DNA from: Hetaerina americana | Lineage: Eukaryota > Arthropoda > Insecta > Odonata > Calopterygidae | Reading direction: 5' to 3' | NCBI GenBank assembly: GCA_022747635.1 | Contig: JAKTNV010000074.1 | Span: 1,683,001-1,747,000, forward strand | Length of the DNA: 64,000 bases | Program-made: the position numbers and the translations under genes | In this document: piece after piece, positions 13,860 through 25,069 of the stretch | Layout: every line of letters starts with the position of its first letter | Position numbering within the stretch: position 1 is the first letter of the stretch | The notes under the pieces: generated by a model | Seen by the model: the letters and a program-made list of their open reading frames with translations, nothing else | The model's database searches: none | What the model was told of the DNA's origin: nothing

Positions 13860-14645
13860 GGAAGATCATGCTTTAGTTAGTTATTCAGGCAGTCAAGGGG
13901 TTGTAATAATTTCTGGGTGCATTAGTAAATCAGTGTGGTAGGTATGGGGTGAATATCAATTTAAACAAAACCGAGAATATGGAGGTAATTTTTGCCCTTC
14001 CATTTAATAAAGGTAGGGCAAAAATTAAAACAGTTGGAAATGCTTACCTACCTAGTAAGTATTTTGGACCAAAATCGTCAAAGTAGTAGGGTAAAAGAAA
14101 AATTATTGCGCTAAGCAAAGAGGCTTTTACAAGGAGGAGAGACTTGACTGGTAGATTAAGGACATTAGGAAGGTATAGTGTTAATTCTGGTAAGGAGACT
14201 GGTTTTGCATGGTCCGGAAAATTAATGAGACTTATGAGATATGGGCGCGGATAGGGATGGAAAGATAAACGGAAAGGAAAAGGAGAAGAGCTTGATATGA
14301 TGGAAGAGGATAGGGTTGCTGGGAGAGATTCGAAGGAGGAAGGAGAGGTGGTTGAAGAGGATTTCAATTGGGGATGAAATTCTGAAGACTGTGAAAGAGG
14401 GGAGAACGATAAGCAAGCGATGTTTCAGTAAAGAAAGAATTGGGATGCTGGACGGAATTAAGAGCGGAAAGATGTGTAAACAAATAGAAAGGTAAACAGA
14501 TAGAAAGTATGTGTAAACAAAGAGCAGCTGATTCTAGCGCAATCTTTAAGTTACTTTATCCCACGAAAGTCTGAGTATTTTGTGTTCAGTGTAAGTCCAT
14601 CCAAAACCTACGTCTAACGGTAGACTTACAAATAATAATGATGGA
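13860..14645 (+). pseudogene. LINE reverse transcriptase 3' relic with 3' tail
   Basis: Read across frameshifts, this is the 3' half of a non-LTR retrotransposon. A block like LNKTENMEVIFALPFNKGRA corresponds to the conserved region after the FADD motif (family form INxxKTKVM), and is followed by a tract like SKEAFTRRRDL (family form AKEAFxxRRxLLT). Traces of the downstream KW-x-E and RGR regions follow. The unit ends at about 14593-14645 with a tail resembling GTCCATCCAAAACCTACG and a (TAA)-like run. The same tail occurs at 43699-43755, at 56287-56330 and in reverse at 21035-21090. Many stops and frameshifts show that the copy is dead. The FADD catalytic motif itself is not preserved here. 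Confidence 0.72.
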
Positions 14646-16190
14646 TTTTTACCAATATTCTCTTTTTACCATTATCCGATTAAAAACCACAAAGCTAAAT
14701 GAGCGTTACTACTTTGAACGAGCAGATTTATAGATAAAATCGAAAATGAAAAAAATTGCTCTTTTACGTTCTGTTTAAAAACTAAGGAGTTCTACACTAT
14801 ATTTCTCCATTTAACTAATCTTCAGGAAAAACATAACATAAATAATATCCATGCATTTGACAATTTTCTCTTTTGAAAATTCTTTAATACGATGGCGTAA
14901 AAATATATACTCGAAAAATCCTGTTCACTATAAATGTGTACTATTAGTCAATAATTACAGGAAGATGAGGAGCATGGGCAGACAAATACCGGCCACAGAA
15001 AGCCAACGAAATAGGAAAGAGTTAATTTCACAGGATTAACCACAATGGCATTTCAAATGTGGCATGTGGTGAACGCAAAGGAAAGATTTTTAAAGAAAGA
15101 CCAGACCAGATGAGCCGGGTTACATTGTACTTGAAGACTCCAGAGACACTCGAGTTTCAACCCAGCTGAGTAATTTTCCGGGAACCTAATCTTTCTGAAA
15201 AACCTCAGGCGGCACAGGCAGAGCGACTGCTATCCCCCCTGCATTTATGCATGAATTTCACATGCAGTTGAGCTAATAAATTAGTTGACCTTCTCCTAAT
15301 AAATTATAAATTGTATTGATTAGGTCTTAAGCATGTTTAGTTGATCATTCATCGTAAATGCGCAACTAATGATTTACGGTCGGAGATATTATTATATAAA
15401 ACCTTTATGAAATCAAAAGCGAAACTTTTAACATCCATCAGCACCTAAAATAGCCAGGGCTGCAAAGCCTTTGATTCTTTTCTGATATCATTTCCCAATG
15501 GTGATGTATTGAAAAATTAGGCATTTTCCTCACACACAGCAAATACATTATACATATTATACACTTAATGTTTCCACATTTTCTTCCACTCAATAAAACG
15601 CTGTTTCCGAGATTCCATCTTTCTAATTTTCCGAGGCGTTCTACTCTCTCTCTCCTCACTGCTGCACCCTGCCTCGACTTCACTTTTCTACATTCAGGTC
15701 ATTTCTATGTGTTAGGTCATTTCTTATCTTTATACTTACATTTAAATGATTCCCCTGTGGGAGAGAATTCTGCAGAGGGGAAAAATGAGGAGGGATATTT
15801 TACTAAACATATCCTGAGGCACGATATTTAACTGAACATAATACGAGTAAGTGAAGGATACATTAGAGGGGCGAAATGCAGAGAGAGGACAAATGCGAGC
15901 TGAGATTAGTTAATTGATGACGTTAGTGCAAAAAAATAAAACTAATAATGGGCTGGCAGTTAACAGAATAAAATGTACAGCTACCAAAAGCTGGTCCTTG
16001 AAGAAAGATTAACCTTGGAGAATTAATTCTTGGAATTTAAGTATGGTTGGATATTTAACGCTAAAATCACGAATTAAATTGTAAAATGGGCACGGTACGT
16101 GATCACCTATCATCTGACTTGTAAAATCTGAACCTTATGCATCTTCTATTTCTTTCTGGGTTTAAGTACAAAAGTTGATTGGCTACATCT
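14646..16190. other. unrecognised sequence
   Basis: No feature supported between the LINE relic and the tRNA-like repeat. Confidence 0.5.
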
Positions 16191-16194
16191 TCAA

Positions 16195-16262
16195 CTACGA
16201 GTAGCTAAAGCACTCGACCGGATATTGATGGATCTGGGTTCGAATCCCAGTCAAGGCGAATG
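16195..16262 (+). repeat. tRNA-like sequence, probable SINE head
   Basis: A perfect B-box-like motif GGTTCGAATCC lies at about 16237-16247, flanked by CTG and CAG that can pair as a T-arm. An A-box-like stretch TAGCTAAAGCACTCGACC precedes it at about 16202. No convincing acceptor stem closes the unit, so this is more likely a tRNA-derived SINE fragment or tRNA pseudogene than a working tRNA. No anticodon is assigned. Confidence 0.5.
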
Positions 16263-17208
16263 ATTTTTACACTCTGAAATTGTTGCATTGTTACGAGTAT
16301 CGTATAAACATCATCTAAGTTCTATCCAACTTTTCCATCATATTCATCCCGTAGCCATTTTTCATTCCTCCCAAGTGATTTTTTGGCAATTTGTTCTTGA
16401 ATATCAACGGGAAGTTTCTACACATGTATTCGTCTCGACTTGTACCAAATTGTATACCTTTAGACTTAGCCATCGAACATCTTCATGATTCCTTCCAAGG
16501 CTTTTATTTCTGCATATCTTCTTTAGGCTTTTCAACTTCCCGTAGAATTAATTTTCTTCTACATACTATATAGTTGATGTTTACAGATTCCTTTACATGG
16601 TTCTAACTGAATGTTAGGAGTTACAGAGTTTTCTGCACTTGTGAGAAGCAATCCTCCCATAATCTATAATCCGCAACTGCTTTTTTGAAATAAACTATTT
16701 CAATAATGGCTTTTTTCTCATTTCTTCTATACCCTCTCCCATTCACAACTTCACACCCTCGAATTCGATTTACTGCTTTCTTTCTTTATCTAATTCAATT
16801 TCTATTGAATGTAGCACTTATTCGTTCAGTTTACTGTCAATACCCGCTTTCTCTTTAAAAATTTGGATCCCCAATTCTTCATTTTTCAAATAGCACTTAT
16901 TATTTACTTGAATTACTTGCAGTAAACGATTCGAATGATATTAATGAATCCAGATAACACCTTATTCTGGACACCTTTCTCGCACGCATTCTTCAATACG
17001 TATTTTCTTTTCTGTTATTTACAAACTAGCCTCTGCACTGCAAACATGTAACATCCTACGTTATTTGCCAATATTGAAGAATATATTAGTGTAAAAATTA
17101 GTTTCTTTACATCAAAATTAATATCATATTAGTTTAAATCTGTTATATTATTTCATAGTGGTTCTAGTAATCTCAATAGAAAATGAAGACCTTTGGTGTA
17201 TGGACTGA

Positions 17209-17244
17209 ACATAGATAATACGACGTACGTCGTATTATCTATGT
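17209..17244. repeat. 36-bp perfect palindrome
   Basis: The half-site ACATAGATAATACGACGT is followed immediately by its exact reverse complement, with no spacer. The next flanking bases (A and A) do not pair. No matching element ends were seen nearby. Confidence 0.95.
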
Positions 17245-19365
17245 ACGATAAATAGATCGTACTTTTCAGTTGGTAAAAAAATGGAATTGGTTTAATACTA
17301 TAATATAGCATTAATATACAGAAGTATCCAAAGAGAAAGAAAATATGATCATTATAACATGAAACCGGTAATAAATATCGAGCCTCAAATAATGACGTAT
17401 TACGATGTCGAATTAATATGTTCAGGCTGATCTGAAGTCATCAAATAAATTTAATTCCGAATGCATGATATCGCTGATAAATAAATAATTATAACTAATT
17501 TTAACTGTTCCCTGATAGGGTGCAGATAGGATCCAATTAATTGAGAGTTTGCATATTCCTTTAATTAAATTAGTAGTATTACAGAAAACACGTCCTTAAG
17601 TTTAGGTAATGTAGAAAATAAAGTAAATATAAAACGTTACTTTAGGAAAGATTTCAACTTGGTCGACAAAATATTCATTTCTTTTCGCCAAAGAAATCCA
17701 GAATGCAAACCCTATTCTCGGCGTCGCAAATTATATAGAATTTCGTCGAATTCAGGAACAAAATAACTTTCCTGAGCGATAAGTTTTTTTCTTGACCTCT
17801 ATTCGCTCCCGCCGTCAAACACCCGTCACCCTTGCAAGAAACACCGGAAAGAAACTCACCGTACCACTGAAAATATTTCCCCGAGACAAACCCCGAATTT
17901 TTTCTTCAGAAGCACATATACCTATCCAAACCACAAACATAGTCTTCGAGCCATAACTTGAATCATGCCGAAGTCCGTCCTTGCGGTCACTAGGGAGTGG
18001 GGCAGGGGATAGGAGGGTGGGATGGGTGAACGCGACGCATCCTCCTGAGGTTTCTCACACCCTTGCCTCTCACTAGAGGCGCCGCCGTCTCATTCCGTTC
18101 TCGTTTCTCTGTTCCACTCTCTTCCGCTTCGACCCTTATCTCCCAACTTTTCTCTTACCGCACAAAATTCCAAAGCTTATGCCGCATCTTTCATGGGATT
18201 TCTTCGCGAACTACAAGAAATGGTGTTTCTTTGCTTTTTTTATTAGATGTCAACATTCTACTTATGTTGCTATTCAGTCGTGTTATTATGACCACTGTCA
18301 CTCTTAAATTTTACAGGTTAATCTCCCTTCCCATCTGGTGCGTTTCCATACAGAAGGATTTTTCTTCGAAGCATCCATATGCAAGGCAAACACTATTTCA
18401 TGCACATAAATATGCCATCCATTATTTAATGATAAGGTTTTATCTTTTCTGAGTCGAATTTCCACTTTTATTTCCAAGATGATGATGGCATTTGACTTTT
18501 AATAGATATGCCCGGTTGTTTAATTATTTGGCATGGAATTTGATGACAGTTAGCACTTAAGCCTCAATTTTGTCTAAATAAATAAATATTTTTCCATTAT
18601 ATTGGTAAATGTGTTATAAATATATTTGGTAGTTTACATAAGAAACAGAGACGGCCATCTGTTCGGAAATTAAAACGTGTTTTCTCTAACTATCTAACAG
18701 GAAAATGAAATGGTATCTTACTCGGAACTAAGCAATAAAATATGGGAAAAAGGAAGTTTAAACGCGTTTATGTTGAATTGAAGAAAAAGACGCACCACCC
18801 AAAGAAAAGCCTGCACAAGAAACGGTTGAAAATCATTCATTCAAGGAAGTTATGTTGGCGTGACGAGTAGCAGTACATTCGCTAATACATTCATATTATG
18901 TTCATTAAATGTAAAAGAAGAATGTTCAGGATGTTTTTATTCTTATTTATTCATAGATATATGGAATATTTAATCACGAGAACAATATTTTTTTGGCTTC
19001 TAGTTCAATACATTTGCTATACTAAGCATTGTGGGACACTAAATCTCGTTTTACCTATGCAACGCAAAAGCTTGTTAATTGAAAGGATTTAAGTGACTCC
19101 AGTGCGGCAGAATTTGAATATTATGTAGCAGGTTCATATTTATAATATAAAGAGTATGTTTTACGTAAAATAATTTGGCCCTGACCTGATTACTGAATTG
19201 GGTTATAAGTAGATTACACCATTGTAAATTTCTTATTAAATGCTGATAAAGAAGCGAAATGGTGTCTTATCAAATATTTTAATACAGGTTATATTGTAAA
19301 CGACGATTTTACTAATTAATTTGGGTGCCTGTTGAATAAAAAAAAAATCAGTTACTAATGAAAGA
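17245..19365. other. unrecognised sequence
   Basis: No gene supported. 17800-18150 is richer in C and G and contains the start of an open frame at 18063-18452 whose product lacks any motif I know and becomes AT-codon rich downstream. I do not call it a gene. Confidence 0.5.
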
Positions 19366-19367
19366 TA

Positions 19368-19469
19368 CGAGGGTTGTCTGAAAAGTTTCCGACCTAAGAT
19401 TTTTTTCAGAAAAGGTCACAAAAATGTCTTGTAACTTTGTTAGGTCCGAAACTTTTCAGACCCCCCTCG
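19368..19469. mobile_element. short mariner-type MITE (two TIRs, no coding)
   Basis: The left end CGAGGGTTGTCTGAAAAGTT (from 19368) and the right end, read in reverse from 19469 as CGAGGGGGGTCTGAAAAGTT, are near-identical terminal inverted repeats of about 30 bp. Only about 45 bp lie between them. The left end is preceded by TA, the target of mariner-type elements; the right flank reads TG, probably a mutated TA. The CGAGGGTTGTC start resembles the ends of the larger mariners in this window. There is no coding capacity, so it can only have moved using a transposase from elsewhere. Confidence 0.8.
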
Positions 19470-19619
19470 TGTGTTACAGCTAATTTCACGATCTATCTTG
19501 ATTAAAAAAGAATGCTTTAAGCGAAGCGATGATTTAACTTTACTATTTTTCGCACGGGTTAATGATGTAGGATCAATAAAGTCTCCACAATTATATTTAG
19601 GCTCATTGCAAGTATGTCT

Positions 19620-20040
19620 CATGTATTAGAGGCTGGAAGTTTTATAAAATTGAATACCCGTAACAAGGTGCTAATGAAATTGTATTTTTCTTTTCCTAGC
19701 CGTAAAGCTGAAATTTGATTTAGGAATAAAATTTAAGAATACAAGATAATATTTAATTTTTAATCTAATAGATCAGGAGGGATTAAGGTTTCCTCAAAGC
19801 CCATTCTGGAACGCCAGACTGTAGTTGCTGCTTTCTGCACCGCAGTCGTTGCTCAGCGGCAATTTCTACATATAGTTTCCTGTTCCGAATAATTTAAGAC
19901 TTGAAAGACTTTTCTTTCTATACCCATCAAGGAAGTTTTTTAGTCACATGACTATTTTCATTTTATAATTTTTTTTTGAAAACTGATCTATTTGAGAACA
20001 CCTTTCCGTCCTCCTAACCCACTCATCCATCCAATAATTT
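19620..20040. other. unrecognised sequence
   Basis: Nothing supported between the MITE and the next LINE relic. Confidence 0.5.
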
Positions 20041-20470
20041 ACATACTCATACATTAGGCAAGGTAATAACAAGAAGGTGAGAAATGATGACAGGAAGACT
20101 TAAGTGAATTCGCAAAGAAAAGATTAGCAAAGACTTTGATATGGAGCGCAGTACTTCACACATGTGAAACCTGGTCTTTGAGGAAAGAGGATGAGCGCAT
20201 ATTGAAGGTTTTTTAGTTTTAGCTATGGTGGAGAATGGATTAAATAAGCTGAAAAAAAGATAAAGATGAATGCTGAGGTTTTCAATATGCTGCAAAAAGA
20301 GAGGGTGTAACTAAGAGAAATTTGAGAAATTAAGAGAAAACGGATGGCAGAAACGTTGAGAGCAGTGATGAGTAGAAGTCCGTACGAGAAGGGTGGGTAT
20401 GCGGAGTATAGGAAGGAATAATATAAGCTTCTTTGACAGCATTTAGCCAGTAAAAGGTACGAATAAATAA
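20041..20470 (+). pseudogene. LINE 3' coding relic, second LINE type
   Basis: Across frameshifts the + strand reads HTCETWSLRKEDERI, then a basic tract, and near the end SPYEKGGYAEYRKE. The CETWSLRKEDER block is the hallmark of the region after the reverse transcriptase in arthropod LINEs. Downstream residues differ from the relics at 14, 21 and 43 kb: there is no RGRPRxGMLD-like block and no GTCCATCCAAAACC tail. It therefore probably belongs to a different LINE subfamily. No catalytic domain is present. Confidence 0.6.
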
Positions 20471-21034
20471 ACCATGCTCACACAAAGAACTGTTTCTCAT
20501 CAACAAAATTCACGAAAAATTTGCTCCTCGGCGTTGTCCAAATCCTTCTCCCACTAATCGCCACCAGTAAAGTCAAGGACTAACCTTTGATCCCCTAACT
20601 TACTAGCTGAGGATTGAATGGCTCTCCCGTTTAGAATATAGGTTGATATAGTATACGCTTATGGTTATGACGTGTTGGTTTATCGTCTCAATTGAATTTG
20701 ACCTCAGATACATAATGGTGCCTGGAAGAGGCCCAACTCTGCTCCCAACAATTCTAATGCGCTTCTTTTTCATAAGTAATACTCTTCATGTTTTCAAAGC
20801 TGACCTCTTCGCAATGATGACTAGCATCTCTCTTATTCAATAGTATACTAGGTAAACTGCCTTGAAATTTAACGTGGTGAAGCAAGAAATCTTTACTGTT
20901 AACCCACAAGGTAACAAATAATTATACATACTCCCATCAATACCAACTAACTTTTGCATTGCAAAAGTTCTTACGGCAATTCCTCGTTACCCTGTAGTGC
21001 AAAGTTATCCACGTGCGCTTTCAAATACATTCAT
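20471..21034. other. unrecognised sequence
   Basis: No feature supported. Confidence 0.45.
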
Positions 21035-22340
21035 ATTATTATTAGGTAGCCTATCCTTAAAGGTAGGTTTTTGATGGATACAGACTAATCATTATTAAAT
21101 TTTTCTGCCTTGTCTAAAAAAATAAAATCTGCCATCTTAAACTCCAATAAACCGTTTTTCAATTCCGCAAGCACCCTTCTTCAATTTATGCCGTTCAACA
21201 TGCTAATACTGATCCATTTTTGGATCCTCTCTCTCCCCTCACCTCTCTTGCGAAATATCCTTCCTTCCAGCACAGTTCTCAACGCAATTCTTCCAAAGGT
21301 GCCCAGCGAATCGTTTGTTTTCCTTTATGTTCATTTCTGTTTCCCATATCCGCATAACATAAGCCTCTAAACTACGCCTACCATCTCGTTTCAATAACCG
21401 AGTTTCAGCACCGAACAAAACCAGGCTTCATACTCTTATTAAGTACTCGTAATCTAACGGTTCAGGCAGCTACTACATGGATAAAACTGCGAAATACATA
21501 TTTTGTTTCTCCTGAAAAAACATGGCTAAATATCTTACTTTACAACAGGCCCCTCTTCATCTCCGTAGACTTCCTTCCTTCACCTCGTCCAACGTCGCTA
21601 TCCTATTTCAGTCCCGTCCTCCTTTGCCTAATATTCTATTCTCTACCACAGTCTTAAAGCATCCCACTGCCGATCGATATGCATTTCATCCATTTTTGCA
21701 GCTCCTTATGATTTCTCGCAACAATCTCCTTTCCTTCCAATCATACGCAGCACTTATTCTTTTATTTTTCTTTCTGTCCACTTCACTTTCTCCTTCTTCT
21801 CTACACTCACATTTCAAAAGGCTACAATCTATGTCTATCAGCCTACCTCAGTGACCATGCCTCCGCGCCGTACATAACTGCACTTCATATCAAAGTTTCG
21901 ATGAATCATTTCTTAACAGCCTTACTCAATATTCCTGTCATCAATTCCCTTCGGCTTGTGAAAGCCTCTTGACCTAGGACAATTCTTCCCCTTATGTCCC
22001 TACTACTTTGACCATTTTTTGTCCTTCTATTTTAATGCTAAGCTTAACCTTTCTCCTTCTGGAAACCCACATAACGTTAATTTCATTTAAATTGATTAAA
22101 TCCCATATCTACCCCATAGAATTTTCAATTCATTCAGCAATGCTTACAACTTCTTGGCTAACTGACAAACTATAGCTTGGTCTTCAGTAAACCTAATTGA
22201 TATTACAAATTCCCTGCCGACTTTCATTCCAACTGTCAGTTTTCCCATGGCTCTTTGATCATTTCCTCAGCATATCGTTGAATGGAAAGCATGCCTTACA
22301 CCTCTTCCTAACACTTCCCATCGCACTCTCCGTACCCCGC
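21035..22340 (-). pseudogene. LINE reverse transcriptase relic, minus strand
   Basis: Read on the minus strand from about 22340 downward, this copy first gives a degenerate trace of the G-V-R-Q-G-C region. Near 22200 it gives IRFTEDQAIV, the RT catalytic block whose normal form is FADD; here it reads F-T-E-D. It continues with WVSRRR-type residues (normally RVSRKGE), then G-R-I-V-L-G-Q-E-A-F, and at about 21870 YGAEAWSLR. The 3' tail GTATCCATCAAAACCTACC lies at 21060-21090, reversed, with a TAA-like run beside it. Frameshifts and stops are frequent. The 5' part, including the endonuclease, is missing, and the break lies next to the repeat at 22345. It is the same LINE type as the 43-kb copy. 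Confidence 0.78.
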
Positions 22341-22344
22341 ACGC

Positions 22345-22735
22345 ACCAGAGTAGTCCGAGACTCTCCCGCTGCCGGACACGACACACAGCCCATTGGGCC
22401 GAGTCCCGCAGTTATCAGGACTCATTAATCTTGTGGATAATAATTGGCGTGGTTTCCCTTTGCCTTTTTCAACAGTATTTTTAAGGTGACACCATCACTC
22501 AATGACCGCCCCACTGCACCAGAAGTCTTTGCAGCCGTCTCATCGAGGAATACACGCTGCGTGGATACCTTTCGTCAGGCTCCTAACCTTGGAGCTATTC
22601 GAAATGGGTGGCACTACCAGGAGCAATTTTCATTGCTCCAGTCAACACAACTCTAGGGATCATCGGAACGCACAAGCCTTTCCACCACGTAACGGTTGTA
22701 GTCCATCGGGTGGGGCACGATCCATAAGTAAAACA
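22345..22735 (+). repeat. dispersed repeat, longest of three copies
   Basis: Two parts are shared with other loci. 22345-22425 (with CTCTCCCGCTGCCGGACAC and GCCGAGTCCCG) matches the reverse complement of 37137-37215. 22530-22700 (GCAGCCGTCTCATCGAGGAA and ACACGCTGCGTGGA) matches 55200-55370. The composition is GC-rich compared with its surroundings. I do not recognise a protein domain. It may be the 5' untranslated part of a LINE or another retroelement. Confidence 0.65.
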
Positions 22736-22739
22736 TTTT

Positions 22740-25008
22740 ACTAATATCTTTTTATTATTCTAATGTCAAGTTATAATGATCCTGATATCAAGTCCCTCAT
22801 TCATATGATAGATTCTTTTCCCGGGGCATTTCTCCTTCTATCGTCCATACTGCTTATCTCCTTCTGATGTCCAGCTCGTTATAAAACACGTCCAAGACGG
22901 TTTACATATCCTAGCCGCTAATTTTTTTGCGATTAACTTAGTCTTCTAGCCTTAACGCCCTATTTTGATGTTTGACAGCCTTCCTCTTTTACAAATTTCA
23001 CAGATACTCTCTAATACTGTGTCGCAAAACAAAGAAAACATTCTAAGAAAGTAGATGAAGAAATATACACGCATCGGCAAATGCGAAATACAATATGTGT
23101 TAAGGTAACACTACCAGAGATTTTTGAACTTAAACAGGCTCTGACGGGCGAAATTATCGGGTTTTTTGTCAGCAAAAAAAATAGAAATACACGATATATT
23201 TTCACGGTCGTTTCTTGTACAATCTAAAATTGCTGAAGGCTCATTAATTATTATTTTTCTGATAGTTAGCACAAAATACATTCATATTCACCCGCACTTA
23301 ATTGGTGTACACCTATATCTTAATTGGATACTATAACCCTTTTTTCGGCTTTGACTTGCATACGTTTATTCTTCTTAGCTTAAGTTTAATTTCACTACCT
23401 ACCTGATGTTAAATAAATTCTTTGAGGAAAATTAGTATATATATCACTGAAACATCACATGAAAATGAAATGGCAAACGCTGGAGGAAATTCGTAACAAA
23501 CTTCTACCCTAGGTAACCAGACTAGTAATGAAAGGCTTAATGGGTCTCAATTATTCAGCCACCATTCTGGAAAGGTAAATATTTGCCGAGTGATTACCAA
23601 GTTTTTGGAGCTAAAAATAATTACCTTAAATTCATTATTCTCTTGGGATTGACAGTTTCACTTCTGGTATATTCAATACTTGAATAAGTTTATTTTGCGC
23701 GATTTAGAGCATCCGTTATTGGATGGCAGAAATAGAAGTGTATAACTCCATTTCATGCATATTAGACCACCAGTAATAAACGGATCTAGTCAACAATTTT
23801 TCATTCGTTTAAGAGCCAATCTATTACATCAATGTTTATAGCACCAAAAGCTTATGTTGGAAATGACTTTTTTATTAAAAAAAGCACAAAGAAATAACTT
23901 TTAAAGAGATAGGTCCTCCCATTCTGACCATCATATCGGGAGTGACCCCGGCGGATGCGAACTCAAATTAAAAATAGATTTTCAGACATTACCTACAATT
24001 TTTTGCAAAATAAGATAAGTATCACTCTCAGCAACCACATCATCATTAGTTGTAAATATTTAAAATTAGCTACTTCAAATGGAAATGACAGTTATGACAA
24101 GTGAATACGCCTGCCGCTTATTCAAACATCGAAATCATTCTAATCTTCCTTCACGCCTTAATTCTCCTTGCCTTCCTTGAATTTGAAGCTACCTCATATA
24201 TTGATATTTTCCTTAAGGCGCTAATACACTAATTAACCCACAGGAAATTGAAAATCAATACTAAATAGGAAGGAAATAGGCATACGAAGGTTTGTGAAGC
24301 CCTCATTAAAAAATTTAGTGCAGATAACCATTTTTTCCGTTAATATTCCCAAGTTATCATTATTGTGGGTGATATACTAACTCGCAATGATTTATAACTG
24401 TGACATACATGGGTTTAAAAATTGGTTTTAAATCTCAATGTATAAAAGATATTTGTATTATTGTTGCCATTTAAATGTACAAGTCCTTTAACTATCTAAT
24501 AGTTTTTTAATGTGTGTTAAATTGATGTTATTTGTGTTATTGAAAATACATCTCACATAGCAAGATATTTACTCAATGAGACATGTATTTTCTATTGTAG
24601 CATTTTATACAAATTAAAGAACATTAAAATTCTTTCATTTTTTCATCTTTCAGAATAGATAAAAATGTGTACCCATTTTAAGTCAAACAATTGGCTGACA
24701 TTTATTATACATCAAAGAGAGTTTCATCCTCTTTAATCTATCCTAAGGTGTATAAGATATCTTATATTACTATAAATGGCGTTTATACTAATACAAAATC
24801 GAAATTATGAAAGGGAAAATAATTTCGGTTCGGTGCATAACTTTTCTTTCTCAAAGTATCAAAGATGAAAATTTACAGATCATGAGAAAGGAGGACTCAA
24901 AACATCTGTGCCGAGCGGAGATAAAAATTTACTTGGTGATTTTCTCGGAATTTGTGTGTGCATCGGCAATCATAAACCACTGAGAAAGTGGGAATCAGGG
25001 ATTATTTC

Positions 25009-25011
<3 letters not shown>
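22740..25011. other. unrecognised AT-rich sequence
   Basis: No gene, RNA or element supported. Confidence 0.55.

Positions 25012-25066
<55 letters not shown>
25012..25066. repeat. (TA)n microsatellite, 55 bp
   Basis: Uninterrupted TA alternation. It creates a spurious Ile-Tyr open frame at 24988-25179, which is not a gene. Confidence 0.97.

Positions 25067-25069
<3 letters not shown>

Noticed and set aside
16195..16262. Functional tRNA gene
   Set aside because: B box and T-arm are good, but no complete cloverleaf or acceptor stem; kept only as a tRNA-like repeat.
18063..18452. 129-residue + strand frame
   Set aside because: No recognisable motif or flanking gene structure; begins in a C-rich patch. 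Possible but not supportable.
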